Shown here: positions 1 to 6,752 of the stretch, in pieces
Numbering within the stretch: the first letter of the stretch is position 1
Layout of the letters: each line of letters begins with the position of its first letter
DNA from: Rhodocyclaceae bacterium
GTDB taxonomy: Bacteria; Pseudomonadota; Gammaproteobacteria; Burkholderiales; Rhodocyclaceae
Assembly: GCA_030682595.1 (NCBI GenBank)
Contig: JAUXNZ010000079.1
Location: forward strand, 1-16,052
Direction: 5' to 3'
DNA: 16,052 nucleotides
Translations under genes and position numbers: made by a program
The notes under the pieces: model-generated
The model's database searches: none
Seen by the model: the letters and a program-made list of their open reading frames with translations, nothing else
What the model was told of the DNA's origin: nothing

Positions 1-1
1 T

Positions 2-514
2 ATGACGCCGTCCCGCCAGCGCCGACTTTTGTTTGCCTTGACCCTGTCGGCATTCTTGGCCGGCTGCGCGAGCAATCCGAATGCGGTGAGTGCCACGGGC
101 GTTGGCGGCAAGACCAGCGAAGCCGTTGCCAAGGTGACAACCAGTGTCATCGGCGGCCCGCTGATTCCCGATGTGGCGGTGGCGCTCGGCCCGTCGGTAT
201 CCTATCCGCTGGAAAAACTGGTGTATTGGGGTCTCTATGTCGGGGCCGCCTGGCTGATTCTCGATCCGCTGGCGCCCAACTGGGATATCCAGGAAGCGCG
301 CTTTCCGGAAAACCATGTGCATTTCAGTATGAAAATGAAACGCTTTTATGCCGGCGGCGCGGGCGAAGCCCGGGCGATATTTCATCGGCGCGCCAAGGAA
401 ATGATGCGTGCCGGCGGGTTCGGAAATTACGAAGTGGTCGAATATTCCGAAGGGATGGCCTCTTCGGTGCTCGGTTCGCAGCGCACCGCCGCGGGTGTGG
501 TGCGGTTTATCTGA
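2..514 (+). CDS. Small putative lipoprotein of unknown function
   Basis: A 170-residue protein begins at an ATG one base inside the window, so a more upstream start and the ribosome binding site cannot be judged. The N-terminus has basic residues (RQRR), a hydrophobic stretch, and a lipobox L19-A20-G21-C22, which predicts cleavage and lipidation at Cys22. A second hydrophobic patch at about residues 72-92 (YWGLYVGAAWLILDPLAPNW) could be membrane-associated. The C-terminal half is soluble and mixed alpha/beta in character. I do not recognise a named family, although it reads like a well-conserved protein rather than a chance ORF. It converges on fliR and the two coding regions overlap by 8 bases, with no room for a terminator between them. 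No function is proposed. Confidence 0.75.
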   Translation: MTPSRQRRLLFALTLSAFLAGCASNPNAVSATGVGGKTSEAVAKVTTSVIGGPLIPDVAVALGPSVSYPLEKLVYWGLYVGAAWLILDPLAPNWDIQEARFPENHVHFSMKMKRFYAGGAGEARAIFHRRAKEMMRAGGFGNYEVVEYSEGMASSVLGSQRTAAGVVRFI

Positions 515-1280
515 GCACTGCCGCCATGGCGCGGAAGGCCTGATCGAAGAGGTTTTCCATCGCCGCGCCGAAGTAGGGAATCGAAAACATCAGTATTACA
601 AAGCCGGACGTCATCGTGACCGGAAAGCCGACGGCGAAGATGTTGAGCTGTGGCGCGACGCGTGCCAGCACGCCCATGGCGAGGTTGGTGATCAAGAGGG
701 CGGTGATCAGCGGCAAAGCGAGCAGCAGCCCGGCCGAAAACAGCACGGATGACCAGGCGAGAAAACTGCCGATTCCACCGATGCCGGGCGTGGTGGTGGC
801 TACCGGCAGCAGCTTGAAACTTTCGGCCAGCACCGAGAGCGTGAGCAGGTGGCCATTCATCGCCAGAAACACCAGCGTGACGATCAGGCCGAGAAATTCC
901 GAAAGCACGGGCGTCTGGCCGGCGTTCTGCGGGTCGTAAAACACGGCAAAGGACAGACCCATCTGCAAGCCGATCAGCTCGCCGGCCAGATCAATGGCGG
1001 CGAAGGCGATGCGCAGCGTGAGTCCAAGCAGCACGCCGATGAACATCTGCTGCGCAAGGATCGCCAAACCAGTCCACGAGCCGGCTGGAACGGCCGGCAT
1101 CGGCGGCAACACCGGCAACAGGGCCAGGGTAATGGCAATGCCAAACGCCAGGCGGATGCGCTTCGGCATGGCGATGCTGTTGAACACCGGCGCAGCCGCC
1201 AGGAGCCCCAGAATGCGCGCCAGCGGAAACATGAACGATGTCAGCCAGACATCGAGTTGCGCGCTGGTGAAGGTGATCAT
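507..1280 (-). CDS. fliR: Flagellar export gate protein FliR
   Basis: FliR is an inner-membrane subunit of the flagellar type III export gate; with FliP and FliQ it forms the helical FliP5-FliQ4-FliR1 pore. The 257-residue protein is strongly hydrophobic with about six membrane segments and has family-typical stretches such as PVFNSIAMPKRIRLAF, LIGLQMGLSFAVFYDP and ALLITNLAMGVLARVAPQLNIF. I chose the ATG at 1280 because it gives the usual FliR N-terminus (MITFTSAQLDVWL) and overlaps the fliQ stop as ATGA. A longer in-frame extension to 1346 would lie inside fliQ. It is the last gene of the flagellar run and ends inside the 3' end of the convergent lipoprotein gene. Confidence 0.96.
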   Translation of the reverse strand: MITFTSAQLDVWLTSFMFPLARILGLLAAAPVFNSIAMPKRIRLAFGIAITLALLPVLPPMPAVPAGSWTGLAILAQQMFIGVLLGLTLRIAFAAIDLAGELIGLQMGLSFAVFYDPQNAGQTPVLSEFLGLIVTLVFLAMNGHLLTLSVLAESFKLLPVATTTPGIGGIGSFLAWSSVLFSAGLLLALPLITALLITNLAMGVLARVAPQLNIFAVGFPVTMTSGFVILMFSIPYFGAAMENLFDQAFRAMAAVLR

Positions 1281-1546
1281 CCGATGAGGCTGGGTATCGA
1301 CCCGTAAAGACGCCGCATGAAATCGGTAACCACGGTGATCATCCACGGCCCGGCAAGTACCAGCGTGAGGAACACGGCGATCAGCTTCGGGACGAAGGAC
1401 AACGTGGCTTCGTTGATTTGCGTCGCCGCCTGGAAAATCGAAATCATCAGGCCGGTGGCCAGCGCGGCAATGAACAGTGGCGCGGAGACCATCAGGAGGA
1501 CTTCGACGGCCTGGCGGCCGATTTCAACGACAGTGGTGGGAGTCAT
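1277..1546 (-). CDS. fliQ: Flagellar export gate protein FliQ
   Basis: FliQ is the small two-helix subunit of the flagellar export gate, wrapped around the FliP/FliR core. The 89-residue protein has the family length and two hydrophobic hairpins (about residues 16-38 and 52-73), with the typical segment FQAATQINEATLSFVPK between them. The ATG at 1546 shares one base with the fliP stop (TAATG), and the stop overlaps the fliR start by four bases, so translation is probably coupled across P-Q-R. There is no clear Shine-Dalgarno sequence of its own, consistent with coupling. Confidence 0.96.
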   Translation of the reverse strand: MTPTTVVEIGRQAVEVLLMVSAPLFIAALATGLMISIFQAATQINEATLSFVPKLIAVFLTLVLAGPWMITVVTDFMRRLYGSIPSLIG

Positions 1547-2295
1547 TATCCAAAAGTTGTGACGAGAGAGCCGATCACCAACTGCCAGCCATCGACCAGC
1601 ACGAACAGCATGATCTTGAAGGGCAGGGCGATCATCACCGGCGACATCATCATCATGCCCATCGACATCAGCACGGAAGCCACCACCATGTCGATGATGA
1701 GGAAGGGGATGAAGATGATGAAGCCGATCTGGAATGCGGTTTTCAGTTCCGAGGTGACGAAGGCGGGAATCAGCACGCGGAGCGGCACCTCGTCAACATT
1801 GGCCGGCGCGGGCGATTGCGAAATTTTTGTGAACAATGCGAGATCGGCGTCCCGGGTCTGCTTGAGCATGAAGGCGCGCAGCGGCACGGCGCCGCGATCG
1901 AGCGCCTGGGTGAAGGTGATGCGGTTTTCGGACAGGGGCAGATAGGCGTCGTCATAAATCTTTTCGCCCACCGGCGCCATGATGAAAAAGGTGAGGAACA
2001 GCGCCAGGCCGACCAGTACCTGGTTGGGCGGTGAAGTCTGCGTTCCCATGGCATGGCGCAACAATGAAAACACGATGATGATGCGCGTGAAACTGGTCAT
2101 CATCAGCAGCATCGCCGGCAGAAAAGTGAGCCCGGTGAGCAACAGCAGCGTCTGGATCGACAGCGACCATTGCGTGCCGCCACCCGCCGCCGGGGTGCTG
2201 GTGATGGCGGGCAAGGCCTGGGCCAGCGCCGCTTCGGGCACTATGGCCGGGGCGACCAGTAGCAGGGCAAATAGCAGCCGACTAGGCTTGGCCAC
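1546..2295 (-). CDS. fliP: Flagellar export gate protein FliP
   Basis: FliP is the main pore-forming subunit of the flagellar type III export gate. The 249-residue protein starts with a cleavable-looking signal peptide (hydrophobic to about residue 25, ending ALAQA), which is characteristic of FliP. It then shows the family core: TGLTFLPAMLLMMTSFTRII, RHAMGTQTSPPNQVLVGLALFLTFFIM, and the C-terminal IPAFVTSELKTAFQIGF and SMGMMMMSPVMIALPFK. The start is a GTG at 2295, 14 bases upstream of the fliO stop in another frame. This start is preferred because it provides the complete signal peptide. It sits between fliO and fliQ with overlaps at both ends. Confidence 0.96.
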   Translation of the reverse strand: MAKPSRLLFALLLVAPAIVPEAALAQALPAITSTPAAGGGTQWSLSIQTLLLLTGLTFLPAMLLMMTSFTRIIIVFSLLRHAMGTQTSPPNQVLVGLALFLTFFIMAPVGEKIYDDAYLPLSENRITFTQALDRGAVPLRAFMLKQTRDADLALFTKISQSPAPANVDEVPLRVLIPAFVTSELKTAFQIGFIIFIPFLIIDMVVASVLMSMGMMMMSPVMIALPFKIMLFVLVDGWQLVIGSLVTTFG

Positions 2296-2710
2296 GTTTT
2301 TTGATGACCTGCTTGAGCCACGCCGGAAAATCTTGTCCTGCCTGTGGCGTGGCGGAAGTGGGCACTTCCTGACGGGGGATTTCGGCGAGCGTGGTTACGC
2401 GGCCGGGGGCGACGCCGAGCACCAGCCAGCTATTCCCCAGCTCAAGAATCACTACGCGTTCGCGTGCGCCAACCGAGATGCCGGCGACGACCCGCATCAG
2501 CCCGGCCTGAAACCCGCGCGGCTGGCTGATGCGCTTGAGCAGCCACAGCGTGCCGAGCAACAGGCCCAGCACCAGGAGCAGGCCGAAAACCATTTGCAGC
2601 GCGCTGGACCCGAGATCCGGTACGGAAGTCGGCGCTGGCGGGACGGCGTCCGCAGCCCAGACGGCAGGCGCACTCAGCAATAAGGCAATAAAAAAAGGAC
2701 GTGGCGACAT
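2282..2710 (-). CDS. fliO: Flagellar export apparatus assembly protein FliO
   Basis: FliO helps FliP assemble into the export gate and is itself a small bitopic membrane protein. From the ATG at 2710 the product is 142 residues: a signal-peptide-like N-terminus (MSPRPFFIALLLSAPAVWAA), a short periplasmic linker, one membrane helix at about residues 36-58 (LQMVFGLLLVLGLLLGTLWLL), then a basic cytoplasmic domain with the FliO-typical pattern VVAGISVGARERVVILELG and WLVLGVAPGRVTTL. A TTG at 2755 would add 15 residues that spoil the signal peptide, so I prefer 2710. The 67 bases between fliN and this start show no terminator. Confidence 0.92.
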   Translation of the reverse strand: MSPRPFFIALLLSAPAVWAADAVPPAPTSVPDLGSSALQMVFGLLLVLGLLLGTLWLLKRISQPRGFQAGLMRVVAGISVGARERVVILELGNSWLVLGVAPGRVTTLAEIPRQEVPTSATPQAGQDFPAWLKQVIKKRGQA

Positions 2711-2777
2711 GGCCACGAGATTAGCCCGCTCACCGGCGGGCAATGGTTGAATCAAAGGGGAAAAGCGGCGCTAACTG

Positions 2778-3269
2778 TTATTTATTCAGCTTACGTATGC
2801 GTTCCTGTTGCGTGATGATGTCGGTGAGGCGGATGCCGAATTTCTCATTCACCACCACTACCTCGCCCTGGGCGATGAGGGTGCCATTGATCAGTACGTC
2901 CATCGGTTCGCCGGCCAGCCCGTCAAGTTCGACAACCGAGCCGTGGGCCAGTTGCAGCAGGTTGCGGATCGAAATCTTGGTGCGGCCGAGTTCGACCGTC
3001 AGGCTGACCGGAATGTCGAGAATCAGTTCGAAGCCCTGATTCGACGCCGGGGCGGCCCCGCCGCCGGACAGTTGATCGAACACCTTGGCGGGGGCCGCTG
3101 CCGCGACAGCTTTTTCGGCGGCGGCCTGCTCGCCCATCGCCGCTGCCCAGTCGTCATCGGCCGCGGTTGCTCCCGCCGCCGCCCCTTCGGCAACCGCCTG
3201 CTCGCCCATGGCGGCGGCCCAGTCGTCGTCGGTAACCTGAGCTTCTTCCTGCTTTACTTCGTCGTTCAT
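2778..3269 (-). CDS. fliN: Flagellar motor switch protein FliN
   Basis: FliN forms the lower C-ring of the flagellar rotor with FliM and docks the FliH-FliI export complex. The 163-residue protein ends in a SpoA domain of about 80 residues with the nearly invariant pattern DIPVSLTVELGRT, LDGLAGEPMDVLINGTLIAQGEVVVV and RLTDIIT. The N-terminal half is Ala-rich, acidic and probably disordered. It carries the short FliN motif DDxWAxAMxEQ twice, whereas E. coli FliN has it once (DDLWAEALSEQ, from memory). This makes the protein longer than the usual roughly 137 residues. I chose the ATG at 3269 because GAGG lies about eight bases upstream; further extension would run into fliM. Confidence 0.95.
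   Translation of the reverse strand: MNDEVKQEEAQVTDDDWAAAMGEQAVAEGAAAGATAADDDWAAAMGEQAAAEKAVAAAAPAKVFDQLSGGGAAPASNQGFELILDIPVSLTVELGRTKISIRNLLQLAHGSVVELDGLAGEPMDVLINGTLIAQGEVVVVNEKFGIRLTDIITQQERIRKLNK
3124..3230 (-). repeat. Tandem duplication inside fliN N-terminal region
   Basis: Two 35-bp segments (3124-3158 and 3196-3230) with start points 72 bases (24 codons) apart are nearly identical. They encode DDDWAAAMGEQA twice, followed by similar Ala/Glu-rich spacers. The differences are mostly synonymous third-position changes, so both copies look maintained at protein level rather than being very recent. Confidence 0.9.
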
Positions 3270-3318
3270 GACAAAAACCTCGCTTAGTTTCAGCTTGACG
3301 GTTACAGCCGCCAGACAG

Positions 3319-4308
3319 TTACGGCGTGACCTCCGCGGCCTCTTCCTGCGCCACAAATTGTTCCACTTTCAGTGCGTATTGCCCGCCGGTGACGCCATAG
3401 CGGCAGTTCATCAGCGGGATGCCATCGACACGGACATTGACGAGTTCAGCAATGTCGATGGGCACGATATCGCCGACTTGCAGATGCGCCACCTCGCCCA
3501 GCGTGATTTTCGCGCCGCCGAGCGGTGCGACGAGTTCCACCTCGGCGGCAAGCAGTTGCCGCCGCAGCGTTCCCGACCAGCGCTTGTCACTGCCGGCCTG
3601 CTCGCTGTGCATGGTGCTGTAGAGCAGGTCGCGGATCGGCTCGATCATCGAATAGGGCAGGCAGACGTGCATTTCCGCCGAATTGCCGGACAGTTCGAGG
3701 GTGAAGGTGAAGGCAATGACGACTTCGGATGGCGTGGCGATGTTGGCGAACTGCGTGTTCATCTCCGAGCGGATGTATTCGAACTTGGCCTCATACACCG
3801 GCTTCCAGGCTTTTTCATACTCCTCGAACACCACGTCGAGCAGGCCCTGGATGATGCGTTGTTCGGTCGGGGTAAAGTCGCGCCCTTCGACGCGGGTATG
3901 AAAGCGCCCATCGCTGCCGAACATGTTGTCGATCACCAGAAACACCAGATTCGGATCAAACACCACCAGACCCGTGCCACGCAAGGGCTTCATCTGGATC
4001 AGGTTGAGGTTGGTCGGCACGACCAGATTGCGGATGAAATCGCTGTATTTCTGGACGCGCACCGGTCCCACCGAAATTTCAACGCCGCGATGCATGTAGT
4101 TGAACAGGCCGATGCGCAGATAGCGGGCGAAGCGCTCGTTGATGAGCTCCATCGTCGGCATGCGGCCGCGCACGATGCGCTCCTGACGGCCGAGGTCGTA
4201 GTTTTTGACGCCGGCAGCTTCCTCCTCCGGCGGCGCCTCGTCGACCTCCCCGGTGACGCCCTTGAGCAGAGCGTCAACTTCTTCCTGGGAGAGAAAATCT
4301 TGTGACAT
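3319..4308 (-). CDS. fliM: Flagellar motor switch protein FliM
   Basis: FliM is the C-ring protein that binds phosphorylated CheY and sets rotation direction. The 329-residue length is typical. The first residues contain the CheY-binding peptide LSQEEVDALLKG, followed by a linker. The middle domain (about 45-230) includes NYMHRGVEISVGPVRVQKYSDF, NLIQMKPLRGTGLVVFDPNLVF and DFTPTEQRIIQGLLDVVF. The C-terminal SpoA domain (about 245-320) includes LGEVAHLQVGDIVPID. The ATG at 4308 places the CheY peptide at the very N-terminus, as in known FliM proteins. It begins 9 bases after fliL and is followed by a 49-base gap before fliN. Confidence 0.96.
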   Translation of the reverse strand: MSQDFLSQEEVDALLKGVTGEVDEAPPEEEAAGVKNYDLGRQERIVRGRMPTMELINERFARYLRIGLFNYMHRGVEISVGPVRVQKYSDFIRNLVVPTNLNLIQMKPLRGTGLVVFDPNLVFLVIDNMFGSDGRFHTRVEGRDFTPTEQRIIQGLLDVVFEEYEKAWKPVYEAKFEYIRSEMNTQFANIATPSEVVIAFTFTLELSGNSAEMHVCLPYSMIEPIRDLLYSTMHSEQAGSDKRWSGTLRRQLLAAEVELVAPLGGAKITLGEVAHLQVGDIVPIDIAELVNVRVDGIPLMNCRYGVTGGQYALKVEQFVAQEEAAEVTP

Positions 4309-4317
4309 CTCGATGAA

Positions 4318-4884
4318 TTACTGCACGATCAGCGAAGAAAAGAAGACCGCCTGCACCGGCGCGTCGGGCTCCGCGCTGTCCTGTTTTTCCAGCGCGGGGT
4401 TCGCTCTTTCACCCGTGAGCGTGGCATTGATCGAGACCCGGATCTGGTTGGCGAGCAGTTGCATGCCATCGGGTGTCGAGAGGTCGGCGGGGCTTTTTCC
4501 AGCCAGGATCATCAGCACCTTGTGGCGAATCTCGGGCATCAGCACCTTGGTCCGGTCGGCGGTCGGGGCGTCGAGCAGTTTCAATTCAGGGAGAGCCTGG
4601 ACGTAGGATTCCTGCTGTTCGGATTGCAACTTGACGACAAAGGGCTCAAGCTTGAGAAAGATTGGCGGGGCTTCGGACTTCTTCTTGTCCTTGGCCGATT
4701 TGGCGGGCATGTCGCCATCCTCTTCATCCGCCGGGCTTTTCTTCATCAGCATGAAAGCCAAGCCCCCGCCGCCGAGCACCAGCACCAGTACGCCGATGAT
4801 GATGATCAGGAGCAATTTGCTCTTTTTCTTGGGAACAACTTCGGTTTCCTCGGCGGCAGCTTCGGATTTCTTGGCATCAGCCAT
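4318..4884 (-). CDS. fliL: Flagellar basal body-associated protein FliL
   Basis: FliL is a single-pass inner-membrane protein that surrounds the MotAB stator and supports torque and swarming. The 188-residue protein has a basic, charged cytoplasmic N-terminus (VPKKKSK), a very hydrophobic helix at about residues 24-47, a charged linker, and a periplasmic stomatin-like domain containing FLKLEPFVVKLQ, IRHKVLMILAGKSPADLSTPDGMQLLANQI. The ATG at 4884 is supported by TGGAG about eight bases upstream. It lies 26 bases downstream of fliK and 9 upstream of fliM, so it is clearly in the same operon. Confidence 0.95.
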   Translation of the reverse strand: MADAKKSEAAAEETEVVPKKKSKLLLIIIIGVLVLVLGGGGLAFMLMKKSPADEEDGDMPAKSAKDKKKSEAPPIFLKLEPFVVKLQSEQQESYVQALPELKLLDAPTADRTKVLMPEIRHKVLMILAGKSPADLSTPDGMQLLANQIRVSINATLTGERANPALEKQDSAEPDAPVQAVFFSSLIVQ

Positions 4885-4910
4885 GGTTCACTCCATCTGG
4901 ATTCAAGGGT

Positions 4911-6047
4911 TCAGGCAAATACATCGACAAGTCCGCGCCCCACCTTGAGACCGTTGGCGGCCATGGAAGCGTCGGCGATTGCCTGCAATGGCCCCGCTTC
5001 GGGGGCGGCGCCGGGTTCCGAAGCAAAATTATCGCCGTTTTTCTCTTGCTGTGCCGATTGTCGGGCGTTTTCAGCGCCCACCTGAGCCTGCCCCAACTGG
5101 ATGCCGGCATCGGCCAGCATCTCGCGCAAGCGCGGCATGGCCGCCTCAAGCGCTTCACGCACCACCGGGTTGGCGGAAGTGAAGATTGCGCTGGCCTGGT
5201 CGCCAAGAACCGTCAGACTTACCTCGATGCGGCCCATTTGCGGCGGCGTCAGAATCAGGTCGGCGCGGCTTTCCATGCGACTGGCCATCCAGGTGATGCG
5301 GTTGCCGAGTTCCTGACCCCAGCCCGGGGCGCCGACGGTCTGCGCGACCGGCAGCGCCGGCACGGGGGCGGCGCCCTGGCCGGGATGCAGCACCGGCTGT
5401 CCGCCCGGGTTGCCGGGAAGATGCAGGATGGTTCTTTCTCCAGCGCCAGAGAGCGCGGTCGCCAGTTGAGTGGAGAACTCGCCAGCGGCGGCGGCGGAGG
5501 TCCGGGCGCTGGCGCCCGCGGCATCCGCCATGGCGGCGGCATCCGCCACGCCCGCGGCTTGTGCCGATAAGTTGGGCAAGCCGGCGGCCAGACCCCTGCC
5601 GAGATTTCGTGTGGGCTCCCGTGCGGCAGATATTGCCGGATTGTTGGCCGAGGACTGCGCCAGGGCAGCGGCAAGTCCTGCCAGGGGAGATGTGGCGATA
5701 CTGCTCCCGACAATATTTTCATCGGCAACGACGGTTGGATCGCTTGCGGCCTGTGTCAAACCCATTGCCTCAAGAAATGGCAAGAGTGCTTGAAGCGCGT
5801 CGGCGAGCTTGGCGGGGTCTGTATCCGCCGCGGTTGCGGTGGGCAACACCCCTGGATTCAGCGCGGCGTCCGCGGCAATCTGCTTCCCCAGCAACTGCTG
5901 GAAAAGCGCGGTGAATTGCTCGCCCGGCCCGGCCTCGCTGGAGGCCAGGACGCCGTCATCGGCCGCGCCCGTTGCGGCTAGCGTGGCCTGGATGATCGGC
6001 AGCGTGGCGGCTGCAGGGCCAGGGGCGGTGCTGATGGTGGTGGACAT
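4911..6047 (-). CDS. fliK: Flagellar hook-length control protein FliK
   Basis: FliK is the secreted ruler that sets hook length and triggers the substrate switch of FlhB. The 378-residue protein has the family layout: a long, low-complexity Ala-rich N-terminal region (about 1-235) and a conserved C-terminal substrate-specificity domain (about 245-330) with ELGNRITWMASR, DLILTPPQMGRIEVSLTVLG and the following region NPVVREALEAAMPRLREML. The tail ends in a short hydrophobic motif (GLVDVFA) often seen at FliK ends. The ATG at 6047 has AAGGA 9-13 bases upstream and a sigma-54 promoter about 45 bases upstream. It is the first gene of the KLMNOPQR transcript. Confidence 0.93.
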   Translation of the reverse strand: MSTTISTAPGPAAATLPIIQATLAATGAADDGVLASSEAGPGEQFTALFQQLLGKQIAADAALNPGVLPTATAADTDPAKLADALQALLPFLEAMGLTQAASDPTVVADENIVGSSIATSPLAGLAAALAQSSANNPAISAAREPTRNLGRGLAAGLPNLSAQAAGVADAAAMADAAGASARTSAAAAGEFSTQLATALSGAGERTILHLPGNPGGQPVLHPGQGAAPVPALPVAQTVGAPGWGQELGNRITWMASRMESRADLILTPPQMGRIEVSLTVLGDQASAIFTSANPVVREALEAAMPRLREMLADAGIQLGQAQVGAENARQSAQQEKNGDNFASEPGAAPEAGPLQAIADASMAANGLKVGRGLVDVFA

Positions 6048-6090
6048 GAGAGGAATCCTTGCGGTGAATGCAGTTTGTCACCGACAAGAC

Positions 6091-6105
6091 GCAAGGAACG
6101 TGCCA
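6091..6105 (-). promoter_or_regulatory. Sigma-54 (RpoN) promoter for fliK-fliR
   Basis: Read on the minus strand, 6105 to 6091 is TGGCACGTTCCTTGC, preceded by C: a textbook -24/-12 element (consensus YTGGCACG-N4-TTGC) with correct GG-to-GC spacing. The predicted start of transcription is near 6079, giving a leader of about 32 bases before the fliK ATG at 6047. Sigma-54 promoters driven by an FleQ/FlrC-type activator are known for middle flagellar genes in polar flagellates. The enhancer-binding site, which would lie further upstream, is not identified. Confidence 0.85.
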
Positions 6106-6127
6106 GTGGTGCTAACGTGAAAATACA

Positions 6128-6220
6128 GCGTTTGCGCCGGGCAGCCCCAAGCAAACGCGGCACGCGCCGCCAGGCGCAACCCGCACCGCTCTCAAAGGAA
6201 GCGCCCCGTGATAAACGAGC
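6128..6220. repeat. Dispersed hairpin repeat, copy A
   Basis: Between fliJ and fliK. The arms GCGTTTGC (6128-6135) and GCAAACGC (6151-6158) flank the 15-nt core GCCGGGCAGCCCCAA (6136-6150). A 21-bp segment follows at 6159-6179, itself a small hairpin (GCGCC, loop GCCA, GGCGC at 6164-6177). It is identical to 8953-8973 in copy B. Two shorter stretches are also shared: ACCGCTC (6185-6191) and CCCCGTGATAAACGAGC (6204-6220). The 231-base fliJ-fliK gap is otherwise only the fliK promoter and a G/C-run hairpin. Confidence 0.85.
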
Positions 6221-6238
6221 GCAGCGAGCCAGTAAGAA

Positions 6239-6256
6239 CCCCCCGAGAGGGGGGGG
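6239..6256 (-). other. G/C-run hairpin after fliJ
   Basis: CCCCCC (6239-6244), loop GAGA, then eight G (6249-6256) can form a six-pair stem 23 bases downstream of the fliJ stop. Read on the minus strand the stem is followed by TTCTTACT, only weakly U-rich, so terminator activity is uncertain. If active, it would separate fliHIJ from the sigma-54-driven fliK transcript. Confidence 0.4.
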
Positions 6257-6278
6257 TGAAGGGGGGCGGGCGTTTTAA

Positions 6279-6728
6279 CTACTCCTCCTCGGCGACTACC
6301 CCATAACGCCGGGCCGAGTGCTCGTCGGAGCGCTTCTGTTCCTGCCGCGCTTCGCCATAGGCCGCGCGCGCCTGATGGCGTTCTGCCAGGGTGTCGAACG
6401 CCTTGACGCGACCGCGCTGGTCAAGCCAGTTTTTTTGGCCGGTGGCCGTGTGCTGTTTTGAGGTATCGACCATCGCGCGCGCCTGTTCCACGGCCTGGTC
6501 GAGCCGACCGAGGAAATGCTGGTAATTGCGCCAAGCGTCCGGCCCGATCCCGTTCTTGGCCGCGACGGAAAAACGCGTCTGGTATTCCTCGCGATATTGC
6601 AGCAACAAGTCAAGCCGCTGACCGGCCTCCTGCTCGCCGGCGATCAACTTGCCCAACCGCTGCGCGGCCTCGTCGAGGCGTAAGTTGGAAAGGTCCAGCA
6701 GTGACTGGAGCTGAAACGGTTTGCTCAT
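6279..6728 (-). CDS. fliJ: Flagellar export chaperone FliJ
   Basis: FliJ is the small central-stalk-like protein of the export ATPase complex: it interacts with the FliI ring and with FlhA. The 149-residue protein has the family length and is almost entirely charged alpha-helical coiled coil, with the FliJ start FQLQSLLDLSNLRLDEAAQRLG and the later helix WLDQRGRVKAFDTLAERHQ. The ATG at 6728 lies 24 bases after the fliI stop. Its 3' side is occupied by the repeat-rich fliJ-fliK gap, so it may end the fliHIJ transcript. Confidence 0.93.
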   Translation of the reverse strand: MSKPFQLQSLLDLSNLRLDEAAQRLGKLIAGEQEAGQRLDLLLQYREEYQTRFSVAAKNGIGPDAWRNYQHFLGRLDQAVEQARAMVDTSKQHTATGQKNWLDQRGRVKAFDTLAERHQARAAYGEARQEQKRSDEHSARRYGVVAEEE

Positions 6729-6752
6729 GCGCCAAGTATAGACGGGCGGGAA

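Noticed and set aside
3268..4305. Long open frame (345 codons) antisense to fliM
   Set aside because: It mirrors fliM almost exactly and lacks any recognisable motif; fliM itself is certain.
6239..6256. C6-GAGA-G8 hairpin as a strong fliJ terminator
   Set aside because: There is no U-run after the stem on either strand, so I list it only as a hairpin.
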